Below are positions 1 through 9,380 of a stretch of 21,000 nt of DNA, one piece after another. The notes beneath the pieces were generated by a model. The model made no database searches, was not told the origin of the DNA, and saw only the letters and a program-made list of their open reading frames with translations. The stretch is taken from positions 1,372,739 through 1,393,738 of the forward strand of contig CAUYUJ010019281.1 of the NCBI GenBank assembly GCA_963575745.1, read 5' to 3'. Numbering within the stretch: position 1 is the first letter of the stretch; every line of letters begins with the position of its first letter. The position numbers and the translations under genes are program-made. This DNA is from Prorocentrum cordatum (Eukaryota; Sar; Dinophyceae; Prorocentrales; Prorocentraceae).

Positions 1-150
1 GGCCCAGGAGAGGCCACCAAGAGGCTCCAAAGAGGCGCCACAATTTGCTGCAGATGCCGTGAGGGGCGAAGGAATTGTCTCCAAGGGATCTCGCAAGGGG
101 TTAACCACGAACTCGCAGCTCACATCCGTTAGCCCAGGCGCGGCGGCGGG

Positions 151-2340
151 CTAGGCCCAAGGCCACTGGATTATTCCCCGACGCCTACGGGTGGAGCGGC
201 GGCCAGGTTTGCACCACCTGGCGTTTCTACGGACCTCCGCCTCGAACTGCTTCGGGGAGGCGCGCCCGCGAAAGGCCATGGACGAATCCACTTGAACCCC
301 AGCACGCCGCGCGATGCGCGACACCACTCCCCGCGGGGGGTATGCGCCGAACTCCTTCTTCCAAAGGCGGCACTTCGACACGTTCGGCAACTGCAGGAAT
401 CGTCGAAGGTCCGCGGCTCCGTCGGCATCAGCGCCCATGCTTGCCTGGAACGTCGCTACGGTCTTCTCGACAGCGGTCCTGAGCAGCGTCACGCCCGCCT
501 CAAACAGATCGCGCGTGCGCGGGCGCGCAGGCGCTTGCCCGGCAGGCGGGGCGTCCGGCGGCGCTGACAAACGTGACAAAATGTCCTGGTGGTCGTGAAT
601 GAAATCCCGGCAGTCGTTGCACGACGGGCTCGCGCACCGCCGCAACGCAATGACCTCAGACAGCTCGCGACGGGCATCGATCGGCCGCTGGTCAGCCAGG
701 GTTTGGATCTCAGAACCGATATGATCAAGAATCAGCCAGATCTACGATTGCATCGGACCTATCGCAGGCCGACCAAGTAACCGCAGCCCGACCCGAACTC
801 CCCCCTGGGCGAGCGGAGGCCGAGGCGGCGGCGTCGTGAACGGGGTCGCCAGCGATGGCTGTCAGGGGCTCACTGAAGCGATCCACTGCCTGCGAACCGT
901 CGGCTTTCGGAGTGTCGGCAACGACGGTAGTCGTCTGTTCGGGGTACTTGCCCATGTAGAATTCGGCGAGCTTCAATCGATGCTTGCCGTAGACGTCCGC
1001 GCAGTGGCAAATGGGCGCGCTGGCGGCCAGGCCCAAGCCTGCTTCTAGGCGGTCACGTTTGAGGCTGGATGCGACGTCGTCGAGGTCGGGGAGAAGGTCG
1101 ACAAGGTCCTCGGTTTTGCTCGCAATGACAGGCTTGAGGGGCGCGCCATCCACGCCAATCCAACCCAATATCACGCTGAACTCGCGCTCCTTGTTGTTGA
1201 GGACGCGGACGGCGAGGTCCCAATTACCGTCCCCTCTGACGACGGAGCCACTGTAGACGTTGACGTGTTTTCTCATGTGCTCCACCAGGGGGGCCAGGTA
1301 GTTCTCCAACGCGTCGCATATGAAAGCCCTCAGCGCGCAATTGCTTGGCACTGCCGACAAGTACCAGAGCGCGCGCGAGCCCACTGAGAAAGCCAGACAA
1401 TTTGCACTGCAGTACTCTGCAATTGCTCGGCGAGAGGCCCGCCCGCAGAACACCTCGTTGAAATTCTGGAGCAAGTGCAGCAAGAAGAAGCGCGTCGCAA
1501 GGATGAGGCCGTGCTTCTCGGTCTGCAGCACCAACACCCCAGGACAGGCTGCTCGGATATCCGCCAATGTCACTGGAAATCCGCAGCCACGTGCGCCATG
1601 GGCACGGCACGTCTCGCACCCGTGCACCCCCACTTCAAGTTGAAGCGGCAATGGGATGTCCAGGACGAAGTGGGTCTTGGACTGGTCGGCCCGGGGGGCC
1701 GCGCAATGGCGCTCGCCCCTGGCAGCGGCCTCTGCCACGTGAGCATCTAGAGCAGCAGGACGAACAACGCAGACGTTGCGGAATCCAGGGCCCCTCTGGC
1801 GCGACTGCGCGCGGTCGCGCGCGACGCCCCACAGCGCCGCCAGCGTGCGACTGAGTTGCGCTGGCGCCGCGTCGCGCCCAGCCTCGTCACGCAAGGGCGT
1901 GAAGTGGAGGCTCGACCGCTGGCCGCCGCTGCGCGACGCTGCCTGGAAATGCACCCCGACGTTGAGAATGTCACTCTGCTTCACCGTGCAAAGGTCCTTG
2001 TACTGGGCAAACCAGGTCGCGCGCAAAGGCCGCAAGGGAACGTGCTGCCGGGCTCTGCGACGCAGCCGGACGACGTCGGCCATCGGCGCGCCGCGGCGAG
2101 AAAAAGCCCCCACGATGAACGCCGGGTCGCCGGCGATGCACCCGAACAGCCCGCCCTGGGGGGGCAGCCCATGATCGCCATCCACGAAGCGTTCTGGCCG
2201 GTGGAGCAAGCTCATGCGCATCAAATCTCCGCCGCCGCGCCCTGCGGAATGAAGTAGGCGCGCCTTCAGGTCCCCAGGCACTGGGCCCCAGGCTCATTCC
2301 TTCAGGAATTCAAAGATCTCTGACTTTTTGGGCCTAAGAC
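151..2340 (-). pseudogene. DDE-type transposase-like gene, frameshifted
   Basis: Two minus-strand reading frames join into one protein of about 700 residues. The upstream part (2281 to 725, about 518 codons) holds a Cys/His-rich stretch (HGCETCRAHGARGC, about codons 230-245), a helical region with FFLLHLLQNFNEVFCG, then VVRGDGNWDLAVRV, which looks like the first-Asp strand of an RNase H-fold transposase, and CADVYGKHRLKL, which looks like a second acidic strand. Its stop is at 725-727. One base out of phase, the protein text continues as ILDHIGSEIQTLADQRP, then SPSCNDCRDFIHDHQDIL and EFGAYPPRGVVSRIARR, ending at 151. Upstream, EIFEFLKE lies in the same frame, cut off by a TGA at 2294-2296. 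DDE assignment is my inference from motif layout; it recalls KDZ- or MULE-like transposases, but I cannot place it in a family. The third acidic residue is not identified. One frameshift plus one in-frame stop suggest a dead copy. Confidence 0.5.
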
Positions 2341-2360
2341 GAGGTGGCCACGAGGTGGCC

Positions 2361-3379
2361 CTAAAGTGGCAACGTCCAGGATGCCTCTGACACGCCAGCC
2401 AGGCACGGTGGCGGGATATGCCGAAGGCAACTAGGTAGCAGTCGCGGCAGAGCGCGGCCCGCCGCCACGCGTTGCGCCCTGTGTCCTAGCGCGGCCACGC
2501 TGCGACAATCCTGGCCAGGAGCTCGCTGCTGCAGGGTGGCGGGCGAGTTCGCTGGCGCCGCAAACTCCTCCGCGCGGAGTTTCGCTGTCCTCTTTTTGGC
2601 CGTTGCAGCCGATCGGAGGACGTTGCGCCTGACCATGCCGCGAGGCGGCCGGGCGGCGGGATCCAGCGCTCGCTTCCGAACTCCGACGTCCGCCCGAACC
2701 TTGCGAGCGAATTGGAGGGGCCACCGCGGCATGGAAGCGCGAGCGTGACTCCGGCTCTCCCGTCGGCTCTCGCTGAGGGCGATCCCTGACTGGGCCCCCG
2801 GCGGCGCAGGCTCCGCAGGCGGCTGCGCGGAGCGTTCAACTGGCCCCGCCGACGCGCTGGCGCACGTCGCGCCCACGGTGCGCCAAACATCGGGGAATCG
2901 CCTGACCTGCGCACTATCAACTGCGGTGGACACGAGCTCCTGGACTGCCCGGTCCCTGATGCACCACAGGCCTTGGCCGCCCTTCAGACTCGCGACGGGG
3001 CAGCTGAACTCGCGCGCGGCGTCGATGACGTAGCACCAAGGCCCTGCTGCAGGTATGGCCCAGTGGTGCGTCACGGAATCCAGAAGCACTTTCTTGGCCA
3101 AGTGCACCTGGCCCGCAATGGCCGAGTTCTGGCCAAGGCCTCTTGGCACGCGGGGTACTTTGCAATCGAATCCTTGCCGACGCGCAGATTGTACCACCCA
3201 GGTCTCAGCCACGCGAAAGGCCGGGTCTCCACGGGCTTGATGCCTCGTAGCATTGCTAATTCCATCTGGGGGTCGTGAATCGTAAAGGTCCGCCATGGAA
3301 GGCGGGCGTCGGCCTCCATGCCAGGCGAGACAGGCGCGAGCCCCCCCAAAACGCCTTTCGAGCCAAAGCGCGGCGGCAC
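2361..3379 (-). pseudogene. ASCH-domain protein, frameshifted
   Basis: The ASCH fold (ASC-1 homology, a PUA-related domain proposed to bind RNA or modified nucleotides) is visible across two frames. The first half (about 3300-3140) reads IHDPQMELAMLRGIKPVETR then PFAWLRPGWYNLRVGKD, matching the ASCH start in which a short 'G-K-x-x-E-x-R' segment precedes a beta strand. The second half, one frame away, reads AIAGQVHLAKKVLLDS, then HWAIPAAGPWCYVIDAA and GGQGLWCI, the usual ASCH tail with the W-x-x-GPWCYVI and G-x-x-GLW motifs. The shift falls at about 3130-3145, in a CCAAGGCC-type context, so a one-base indel is the simplest explanation. After the domain the frame stays open to 2361 as a low-complexity Arg/Ala/Pro/Ser-rich tail that may not be coding. 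The gene lies just upstream, in transcription sense, of the transposase-like gene and may belong to the same element; this is a guess. ASCH identification is fairly confident, the gene ends are not. Confidence 0.55.
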
Positions 3380-3385
3380 GGAAGA

Positions 3386-4419
3386 GGGTGAGAAAGGCGG
3401 GGTGTCAGGGCGTCAAAATGCACCATGCTTCCCCGTGCGTAACCCCCCTGCCTTCTGAAAACCATGGGTCTGTTTCTACGTTTTCTTCCCTGAGCGACCG
3501 CGGTTGTCTTCGCGCTTGCCAGCGCAAGTCTGAACGATTCAACTGAATGCGTGAAAACACCACGTGTTTGGCGCAGTTCAGGGGTGACGCACGGGATGCC
3601 CCTTGGTGTTTTGGCCTAATCTTGAAGCTTGCCCTGGAAGTACGAGCCAAGACATGGGCAGACGATTGGTCTGGATGCCCTCTGCTTCAAACGCAGACGC
3701 AGCCGCTGTCATCGCGACCGACTGCGCGTTGGGTAAGAAAGGCGGGATGGCAGGGCGACAAAATGCACGATGGTTCCCCGTGCGTAACCCCCCTGCCTTC
3801 TGAAAACCCATTGTTGTTTTCTACGCTTTCTTCCCTGAGCGACCGCGGTTGTCTTCGCGCTTGCCAGCGCAGGCCTGAACGATTCAACAGAATGCGTGAA
3901 AACACCACGTGTTTAGCGCAGTTCAGGGGCGACGCACGGGATTTCCCTGGGCATGTTGGCCTAATCTTGAAGCTTGCCATGGAAGTGCGAGCCGAGACAT
4001 GGGCAGACGATTGGCCTGGATGCCCTCTGCTTCAACGGCAGACGCAGCCGCTGCCATCGCGACCGACTGCGCGTTGGGTGAGAAAGGCGGGATGGCAGGG
4101 CGACAAAATGCACGATGGTTCCCCGTGCGTAACCCCCCTGCCTTCTGAAAACCATGGGTCTGTTTCTACGTTTTCTTCCCTGCGCGACCGCGGTTGTCTT
4201 CGCGCTTGCCAGCGCAAGTCTGAACGATTCAACTGAATGCGCGAAAACACCACGTGTTTAGGCAGTTCAGGGGTGGCGCACGGGATTTCCCTCTGTGTTT
4301 TGGCCTAGTCTTGAAGCTTGCCCTGGAAGTACGAGCCAAGACATGGGCAGACGATTGGCCTGGATGCCCTCTGCTTCAAACGCAGACGTAGCCGCTGCCA
4401 TCGCGACCGACTGCGCGTT
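3386..4419. repeat. Three tandem copies of a 345-bp unit
   Basis: The anchor AGAAAGGCGG recurs at 3391, 3736 and 4081, exactly 345 bp apart. Each unit carries the same ordered landmarks: ATGCACNATG, CGTAACCCCCCTGCCTTCTG, TTTTCTTCCCTG, GACCGCGGTTGTCTTCGCGC, AACACCACGTGTTT and GACATGGGCAGACGATTGG. The third copy has lost one base near 4261 (TTTAGGCAG instead of TTTAGCGCAG) and ends at about 4419, where the sequence turns into CTTCGCGCGTTGAGCGC. A plus-strand frame is open across copies 1-2 and into copy 3 because 345 is a multiple of three, but copies 1 and 3 have a TGA where copy 2 has AGA. I read the open frame as a by-product of the repeat. Confidence 0.95.
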
Positions 4420-4814
4420 TTCCTTCGCGCGTTGAGCGCTACGGGGGTTAACTCGCAAGGAAAGACAATCGAGGCGCCCTGCAAACATGAGCGCCTGGCA
4501 GAAGAAGAGGAGATCGGGCACAGCATGACAACGCGCGGCGGCTGCTGCGGATTACCCAAACAGCATCTGCGCCGGCAAATGTCGAACTGACAGGTAAAAT
4601 GCCAAATTCTGCTGCCACGACGAAACGGAGAGAAGGGACCAGGGGCAAAAGCGAAAAACGCATGGCATTCAAGTAGGTAGAAGGCAGAGGGAGGACACGT
4701 CAGCCGCGACAGCGCGCCGCGCCCTGCCCCGCAGGTCGCAGCGCGAAACGCATGAAAAATGGCGCTGGCGACGCGGCCCGCGGCCAAGGGCAGCCCGCCC
4801 TGCTCCGCGGCCGC
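4420..4814. other. Spacer with no recognised feature
   Basis: This stretch separates the 345-bp repeat array from the 3' end of the minus-strand spliced gene. I see no protein-like frame on either strand, no RNA gene and no obvious repeat. If the adjacent gene is real, its 3' untranslated region and polyadenylation site should lie at the high-coordinate end of this interval; I cannot point to a convincing signal. Confidence 0.4.
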
Positions 4815-7471
4815 CTACCCCTGGAAGAAATCGGCGCTCAAGCTCAAGGTGGCTGCCAGCTCTCTCGCCGCTGGCTTCTCCTGGATCTCTGCCCATGAAC
4901 GCTTTTTGACGTTCAAAACTGCTCTCCCCTTCGGGCCTTTCGGGCCTGGCGCCTCCTCGTCGCCATCTGGCGCGGGCCTCTTACGACCGCGGGCTTCCTC
5001 GATCTCGACCAAGCTTGCGTCAGCTGCGCGGCGAATCGCTGCGGCGATCACGACCGCCACGTCCTTGATCCCGCGCGCGTCGAGGCCATTGCGAACCCAC
5101 AGGCGCATGTCTGCGGTGTTCACCACGCCAACGCACATGCGGCGGGACAAGATGAGCTTCGCGCAGAGGTCCTCCGTGGTCAACGACGGGTCACACTTCG
5201 TCGGCCCACTCTGTTGGCGCCCGACCACCACGGGAGTCGGCGCCACCGCGTAGTAGAAGGTCTTGTCAAGAGAATCTGCCGCCCCCATGCGCGCATCGCG
5301 TGAACCAGGTCGCAAACGCTGATCTCGGGGGCAGCGGCAGCGCCAGGCGCGGGCGCGCGGGGCGGCTGGCCGGCCCTGAAGGCGCGCCCCAGGAACACGT
5401 CCATGCGCATGTTGACGCATGCGAACTTGATGACGTCGGAGTCCCAGAACTTGAGCTTGTGCACGTAGTACACGTTGAGGCCCTCTGTCTGGTCACAGGA
5501 CTCCTGAACAGCCTTGCGGACAGAACGGAACATGGATCAGGAGCTTCCCGCCCAGCACGGCGTCGAACGATTTGCCGGCCTCATGAGGCCAACCACAAAC
5601 ACGATAAAAATCAGACACTGCCGCAGCCCTAGCACTGGTAATCGCAGCGGCAATAAAAAAGTGACAGAAGAAGAAGTACAATAGTAGTGGATGTAGAAGT
5701 AGCAGTCGCAGTAGCAGTAGTAGTAGTCGTAGTAGAAGTAGTAGTAGTAGTAGTAGTAATAGTAATAGTAATAGTAGTAGCAGTAGTACAAATAGTAGGC
5801 ATTAGTAGTAGGCACTAGTAGTAGGTACTACTAGTAGTAGGTACTAGTAGTAGGTACTAGTAGTAGGTATTAGTAGTAGGTACTAGTAGCAGTAGTACTA
5901 GTAGTAGGTACTAGTACAAGTGGTACTAATAGTAGGCACTAGTAGTAGGTACTAGTAGTAGGTACTAGTAGTGGGTACTAGTAGGTACTCGTAGTAGGTA
6001 CCAGTAGCAGGTACTAGTAGTAGGTACTAGTAGTAAGTACGAATAGTAGGTATTAGTAGTAGGTACGAGTAGCCGGTACTAGTAGTAGGTACTAGTAGTA
6101 GGTACTACTAGTAGGTACAAGTCGTAAGTACTAGTAGTAGGTACTACTAGTAGTAGGGACTAGCAATAGTAAGTGCTAGTCGTAGGTACCAGTAGTAGAT
6201 ACTAGGAGTAGGTACTACTAGTAGTAGGTACTACTAGTAGTACTAGGTACTAGTAGCAGGTACTAGTGGTAGGTACTACTACTAGTAGGTACTAGTAGTA
6301 GGTACTAGTAGTAGGTACTAGTAGTAGGTACTAGTAGTAGGTACTACTAGTAGTAAGTACTTGTAGTGGTAGGTACTAGTAGTAGGTACTAGTAGCAGGT
6401 ACGAGCGGTAGGTACTAGTAGTAGGTACTAATAGTAAATACTAGTAGTAGGTACCTTGCCTCCAGCGCCCTGGCAGCGCGCGAGAAAGCACGAGAGCGCA
6501 ATAGCGAGTCCAGCATCTGACCCAGCATGCGCAACTGGCCCTCGCCGTCGGCCTCCTTGCCCAAGCGCGCGCCCAGACGCTTCGCCTCTGCTGTGAACAG
6601 ATGGCATTGGTACCGCGGGCACGCCTGCGCCACTGCGCACTGTTTAGACGCGCGCTGAAAGGCAACGACATCCAAGCCGCGACCCTCCGCCACGTCGCCG
6701 CCCGACTCCTCGCGATATATCGTCTGCGCGCGCCCGACCCCGCCGTCGCAGTTGAACCACAACCGCGCCAACCACACAGCGAGCAGCTGCACCTCCAAGC
6801 GCGCACCAATGAACTCACTGAACAAATACACGTCAGCGTTGTTCATCTGATAGTTACATTCCCCCCGCGCGTGGTCTGACCACTGCGGGTCCTGCCAGAA
6901 AACAAAGACAAGCAGCCCAGATTTCAGGACGCGGCGCTGGTAGACAACACTGCGTTTCATGCCACCACCACCCCGAGCGCGAAGGGCACACTCGGCACGG
7001 AAATCCAGCTAAACACCGCGCCCCAAAAAACTGAACCCCTTTTTCCGTTTCACCGCGTCCTGGAGTAACTGCAACACGGCCGGGTCCACGCACACCTTCT
7101 CAAAGAAGGCCTCGGCGGAGGCTGCCCCGTGAATTTTCTCCACCGCGCTGACCGCTGCGGCGCTGGCATAAGCGGCCAGCTCCGAGACGCGCTCGCGGAT
7201 GTTCATCGGCCCTCTGCGAAGTCCGTCAAGCCTGTGTCCTGCACGCGGCGCCGCTGAAAAAAAAAAGAAGCCGTGGGAAAAAATGGGTGGAACAAAGCAA
7301 GGGGTTGACAAAAAAACAAAATTACCTGGGCATGCCCTGTGCCATTTTCACACCCATGTCCTGGAAGCTCATGCCCTCCATGAGCGCGACAGCATGGATT
7401 CCCATCGGCGTCCACGCAACGTGTTTGGTGTTTACTGTCTGGGCCATCCCCGCCCCGATGGGGACAGCACC
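4815..7471 (-). CDS. Unrecognised multi-exon gene, damaged
   Basis: Three minus-strand open segments join in a consistent phase through two GT-AG introns. Exon A (7471-7326) encodes GAVPIGAGMAQTVNTKH through GVKMAQGMPR. Exon B (7213-6455) encodes GPMNIRERVSELAAYAS..., VVYQRRVLKSGLLVFVFWQD and NYQMNNADVYLFSEFIGARL. Exon C (about 5634-4815) encodes SDFYRVCGWPHEAGKSFDAV, then in a shifted frame VYYVHKLKFWDSDVIKFACV, then back in the first frame LDKTFYYAVAPTPVVVG and a basic tail RGRKRPAPDGDEEAPGPKGP, stopping with TAG at 4815-4817. Total is roughly 570 residues. I recognise no family. Damage: an in-frame TAG at 7009-7011 in exon B, and frameshifts near 5540 and at a five-base homopolymer (5282-5286) that cancel each other. 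The 5' end is not found; a TGA (7472-7474) precedes exon A, so another exon upstream is likely. Varied protein-like text supports real or recently real coding; function unknown. Confidence 0.5.
5635..6454 (-). other. Inferred 820-nt intron filled by a minisatellite
   Basis: On the minus strand the donor reads GGAGGCAAG|GTACCT (exon ends 6455), and the acceptor is TTACCAG|T (exon resumes 5634) or, six bases on, CTAG|G (5628). Both acceptors keep the same frame and join ARALEA to the SDFYRVCGW segment. A pyrimidine-rich stretch with a run of T (5655-5661 on the opposite strand) precedes the acceptor. The donor GTACC is itself the first unit of the minisatellite, so the array starts exactly at the splice site. 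The intron call rests on phase agreement and consensus ends only. Confidence 0.5.
5680..6455. repeat. 13-bp GGTACTAGTAGTA minisatellite plus GTA trinucleotides
   Basis: From about 5680 to 5795 the plus strand is an irregular AGT/GTA trinucleotide tract. From about 5800 to 6455 it becomes an array of a unit close to GGTACTAGTAGTA (13 bp), with variants such as GGTACTACTAGTAGTA. The unit contains the self-complementary words GTAC and ACTAGT, so longer palindromes occur (for example GTACTACTAGTAGTAC) and either strand can form hairpins. It lies between two coding segments of the minus-strand gene and is inferred to be intronic. Confidence 0.95.
7214..7325 (-). other. Inferred 112-nt GT-AG intron
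   Basis: On the minus strand the donor reads CCCAG|GTAATT (exon ends at 7326) and the acceptor reads CTTCGCAG|AGGGCC (exon resumes at 7213). The exon halves are phase 2 and join as MAQGMPR-GPMNIRERV without a shift. The intron is T-rich, with a run of T from poly-A on the plus strand at 7258-7266, as expected before an acceptor. Without splicing, the upstream segment stops at once (TAA inside the donor). Confidence 0.6.
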
Positions 7472-7537
7472 TCACTCGATTAAGCACAATGTGGGCCAAA
7501 CTCCTGAGGTAAGGCTTGGGGGGGCGATGAGGGGCGA

Positions 7538-8095
7538 AGGTGATGATGATGATGATGATGACAATGACGACGATGATGATGATGATGATGATGATGACGA
7601 TGAGGAAGGGGGAGAGGATGAACTGGACGAATGCGAAGATGATAGGGAGGAGGAGGAGGAGGAGGAGGAGGAGGAGGAGGAAGGGGAGGAGGCGGAGGAG
7701 GCGGAGGAGGAGGAGGAGGAGGGAGAGAACAAGAAGGAAGAAGATGATGAGACATGAAAACATGAGGAGGAGGGTAAGCAGAAGTAACCGAAGGAGGAGG
7801 CGTGCAGAAATGCAAGGGGGAGGAGAGACGGAGGAGAAGGGAGAAGGAAGGAAAACGAAGGGGGGGACGAGGGGGAGGAGGAGGAGGAGGAGGAGGAGGC
7901 AGCTGAGGAAGAGGAGGAGGAAGAAAAGGGGGAGACAGCTGAGGAAAAAGAGGAGGCAGAGGGAGGAGGAGGATGAGGAGGAACATGAAGAGGAGGAGGA
8001 GGAGGAGAAAGAGGAGGAGGAGGACGACGACGAGGAGGAGGAGGAGGAGGAGGAGGAGGAGGAGGAGAGAGAGAGAGAGACACGGAAATAATGTG
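7538..8095. repeat. GAT/GAC then GAG-rich polypurine tract
   Basis: GAT and GAC trinucleotides (about 7538-7605) pass into a GGA/GAG tract (about 7645-7735), then a long, nearly pure purine stretch with further GAG arrays at about 7877-7920 and 7975-8095, ending in a short GA run. Only scattered pyrimidines (for example CAGCTGAGG) break it. The minus strand is a matching polypyrimidine tract directly upstream of exon A of the spliced gene, so it may lie in an intron. Long acidic or Ser/Leu/Pro-rich open frames on both strands are artefacts of the repeat. Confidence 0.9.
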
Positions 8096-8216
8096 GGGCA
8101 GAGGAGGGGAGACAGGAGGAGAGCCGAAGGTGAAAACAATTCGCACTGATCGTGCCCACGGGTCGGCCTCGACCGAAAACGTTGGCCGATCTTCCACGAG
8201 AAAGAGGAGGAGGGAG

Positions 8217-8300
8217 GAGTAGCAGCGAGGGGAAGGGGATGGAGGAGGAGGCGGAGGAGGAGGCGGAGGAAGAGTAAGAGGAGGAGAAGGAGGACAAGGG
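8217..8300. repeat. GGA/GAG purine-rich array
   Basis: A second purine-rich stretch (GGAGGAGGCGGAGGAGGAGG-like) follows a short unique interval (about 8096-8200) and runs up to the start of the 8-bp satellite. The unique interval has a minus-strand frame reading MEDRPTFSVEADPWARSVR, which could be a small exon or chance; I cannot decide. Confidence 0.8.
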
Positions 8301-8302
8301 GG

Positions 8303-8662
8303 TCGGTCAGCCGATGAGCCGATTAATGATCGACCAGCCGATCAGCCGATCAGCCGAAAAGCGGTTCTGCAGCCGATCAGCCGATCAGCGGTCGACCAGC
8401 CGATAAGCCGATCAGCCGATAAGCGGTCGACCAGCCGATCAGCCGATCAGCCGATCAGCGGTCGACCAGCCGATAAGCCGATCAGCCGATAAGCGATCGA
8501 CCAGCCGATCAGCCGATCAGCCGATCAGCCGATCAGCCGATAAGCGATCGACCAGCCGATCAGCCGATCAGCCGATCAGCCGATCACTCTTATCGGCTGA
8601 TCGGCTGATCGGCTGCTCGGCTGGTCTGCGTCTGATCGGCTGATCGGCTGATCGGCCAGATC
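8303..8662. repeat. 8-bp CCGATCAG satellite with orientation switch
   Basis: From 8303 to about 8586 the plus strand repeats CCGATCAG, with interspersed GCGGTCGACCAG or GCGATCGACCAG and CCGATAAG variants that give a loose higher-order pattern. At about 8587-8594 (ACTCTTAT) the orientation flips, and to 8662 the plus strand reads CGGCTGATCGGCTGATCGG. The two blocks form a large inverted repeat with a spacer of about 10 nt. The inserted GGTCGACC and CGATCG words are themselves palindromes. Confidence 0.95.
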
Positions 8663-8689
8663 GAATAGCCCCCCCGGGCTGCAGCCACA

Positions 8690-9066
8690 ATGAATATTTG
8701 TCTTATTATTATTAGAAAAAATATTATTCGTATTTTTATTATGTTTATTCCAATTATTATTATTCGTATTATTGTTATGCTTCCGTTTCTCCGTATCATT
8801 TTCTTAATATTATTAGTATTCGTCTTCTTCTTCTGCTTATTATTATTCCTCTGCTTCTTCCTATTGGTTTTCTAATGTTTCGTATTACTAGTATTATTAT
8901 CATTATTAGTATTACGATTACTACTACGATTACTATTATTATTACTATTATTATTAATATTATTAATAGTATGATTAGTATGATCATTATTATTACTATT
9001 ATTATTATTGTTACTGTTATTGTTATTATTATTGTTATTATTAGTGGTATTATTATTAATATTATC
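8690..9066. repeat. AT-rich ATT-type tract
   Basis: This is a sharp compositional island in an otherwise GC-rich window. It is built from TATTATTATT, ATTACTATT and TTCTTCTTC-like trinucleotides, with irregular interruptions, and runs straight into a CCT array. Open frames here are Ile/Asn-rich repeat translations, not genes. Confidence 0.9.
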
Positions 9067-9123
9067 ATGTTTCGTCCTCCTCCTCCTCCTCCTCCTCCCC
9101 CTCGTCCTCCTCCTCCTCCTCCT
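9067..9123. repeat. CCT trinucleotide array
   Basis: Two CCT runs flank a short CCCCCTCGT interruption. The array follows the AT-rich block with almost no spacer. Another CTC/TCC array lies at 9772-9800, and a third at 13894-13940; both adjoin members of dispersed repeat families. Confidence 0.9.
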
Positions 9124-9380
9124 GTACACGCTGAAAATATCCCACCCCTTCCGTGCACGGCATGTTGCACGGGATTCTGAAACCTGGTTTTCACCATGCA
9201 CTTGGGGCTCTTACTTGACTTTACAAGAACTAAGTTGGTCAGCCGCCCAGGCTGGCTTGTTCTCGCCCCGTCGCCGATCGTCGCCGCCCGTCGCCGTCTC
9301 GTCGCGGACTCGCGCGCCGCCCCGGCTGGCTTGCCGCCGCCCGCCGCCGCCGCCAGTCGCCTCGAACCTCGTAGAACGCC
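9124..9380. other. GC-rich spacer, no recognised gene
   Basis: The interval contains a CGTCGCCG-type low-complexity section (about 9265-9360). It shows no frame that reads like protein and no RNA gene that I can support. Confidence 0.4.

Noticed and set aside
3547-4236. 229-codon plus-strand open frame
   Set aside because: It spans the 345-bp repeats; copies 1 and 3 have a stop codon where copy 2 has a sense codon, so the frame is incidental.
7203-8297. Long Ser/Leu/Pro-rich and Asp/Glu-rich open frames over the purine tract
   Set aside because: They are translations of trinucleotide repeats on both strands and contain no non-repetitive protein text apart from short ends.
8668-8686. CCCCCGGGCTGCAG resembles a cloning-vector polylinker
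   Set aside because: The match is short, lacks the neighbouring polylinker sites, and is embedded in repeat DNA; chance in a GC-rich context is more likely.
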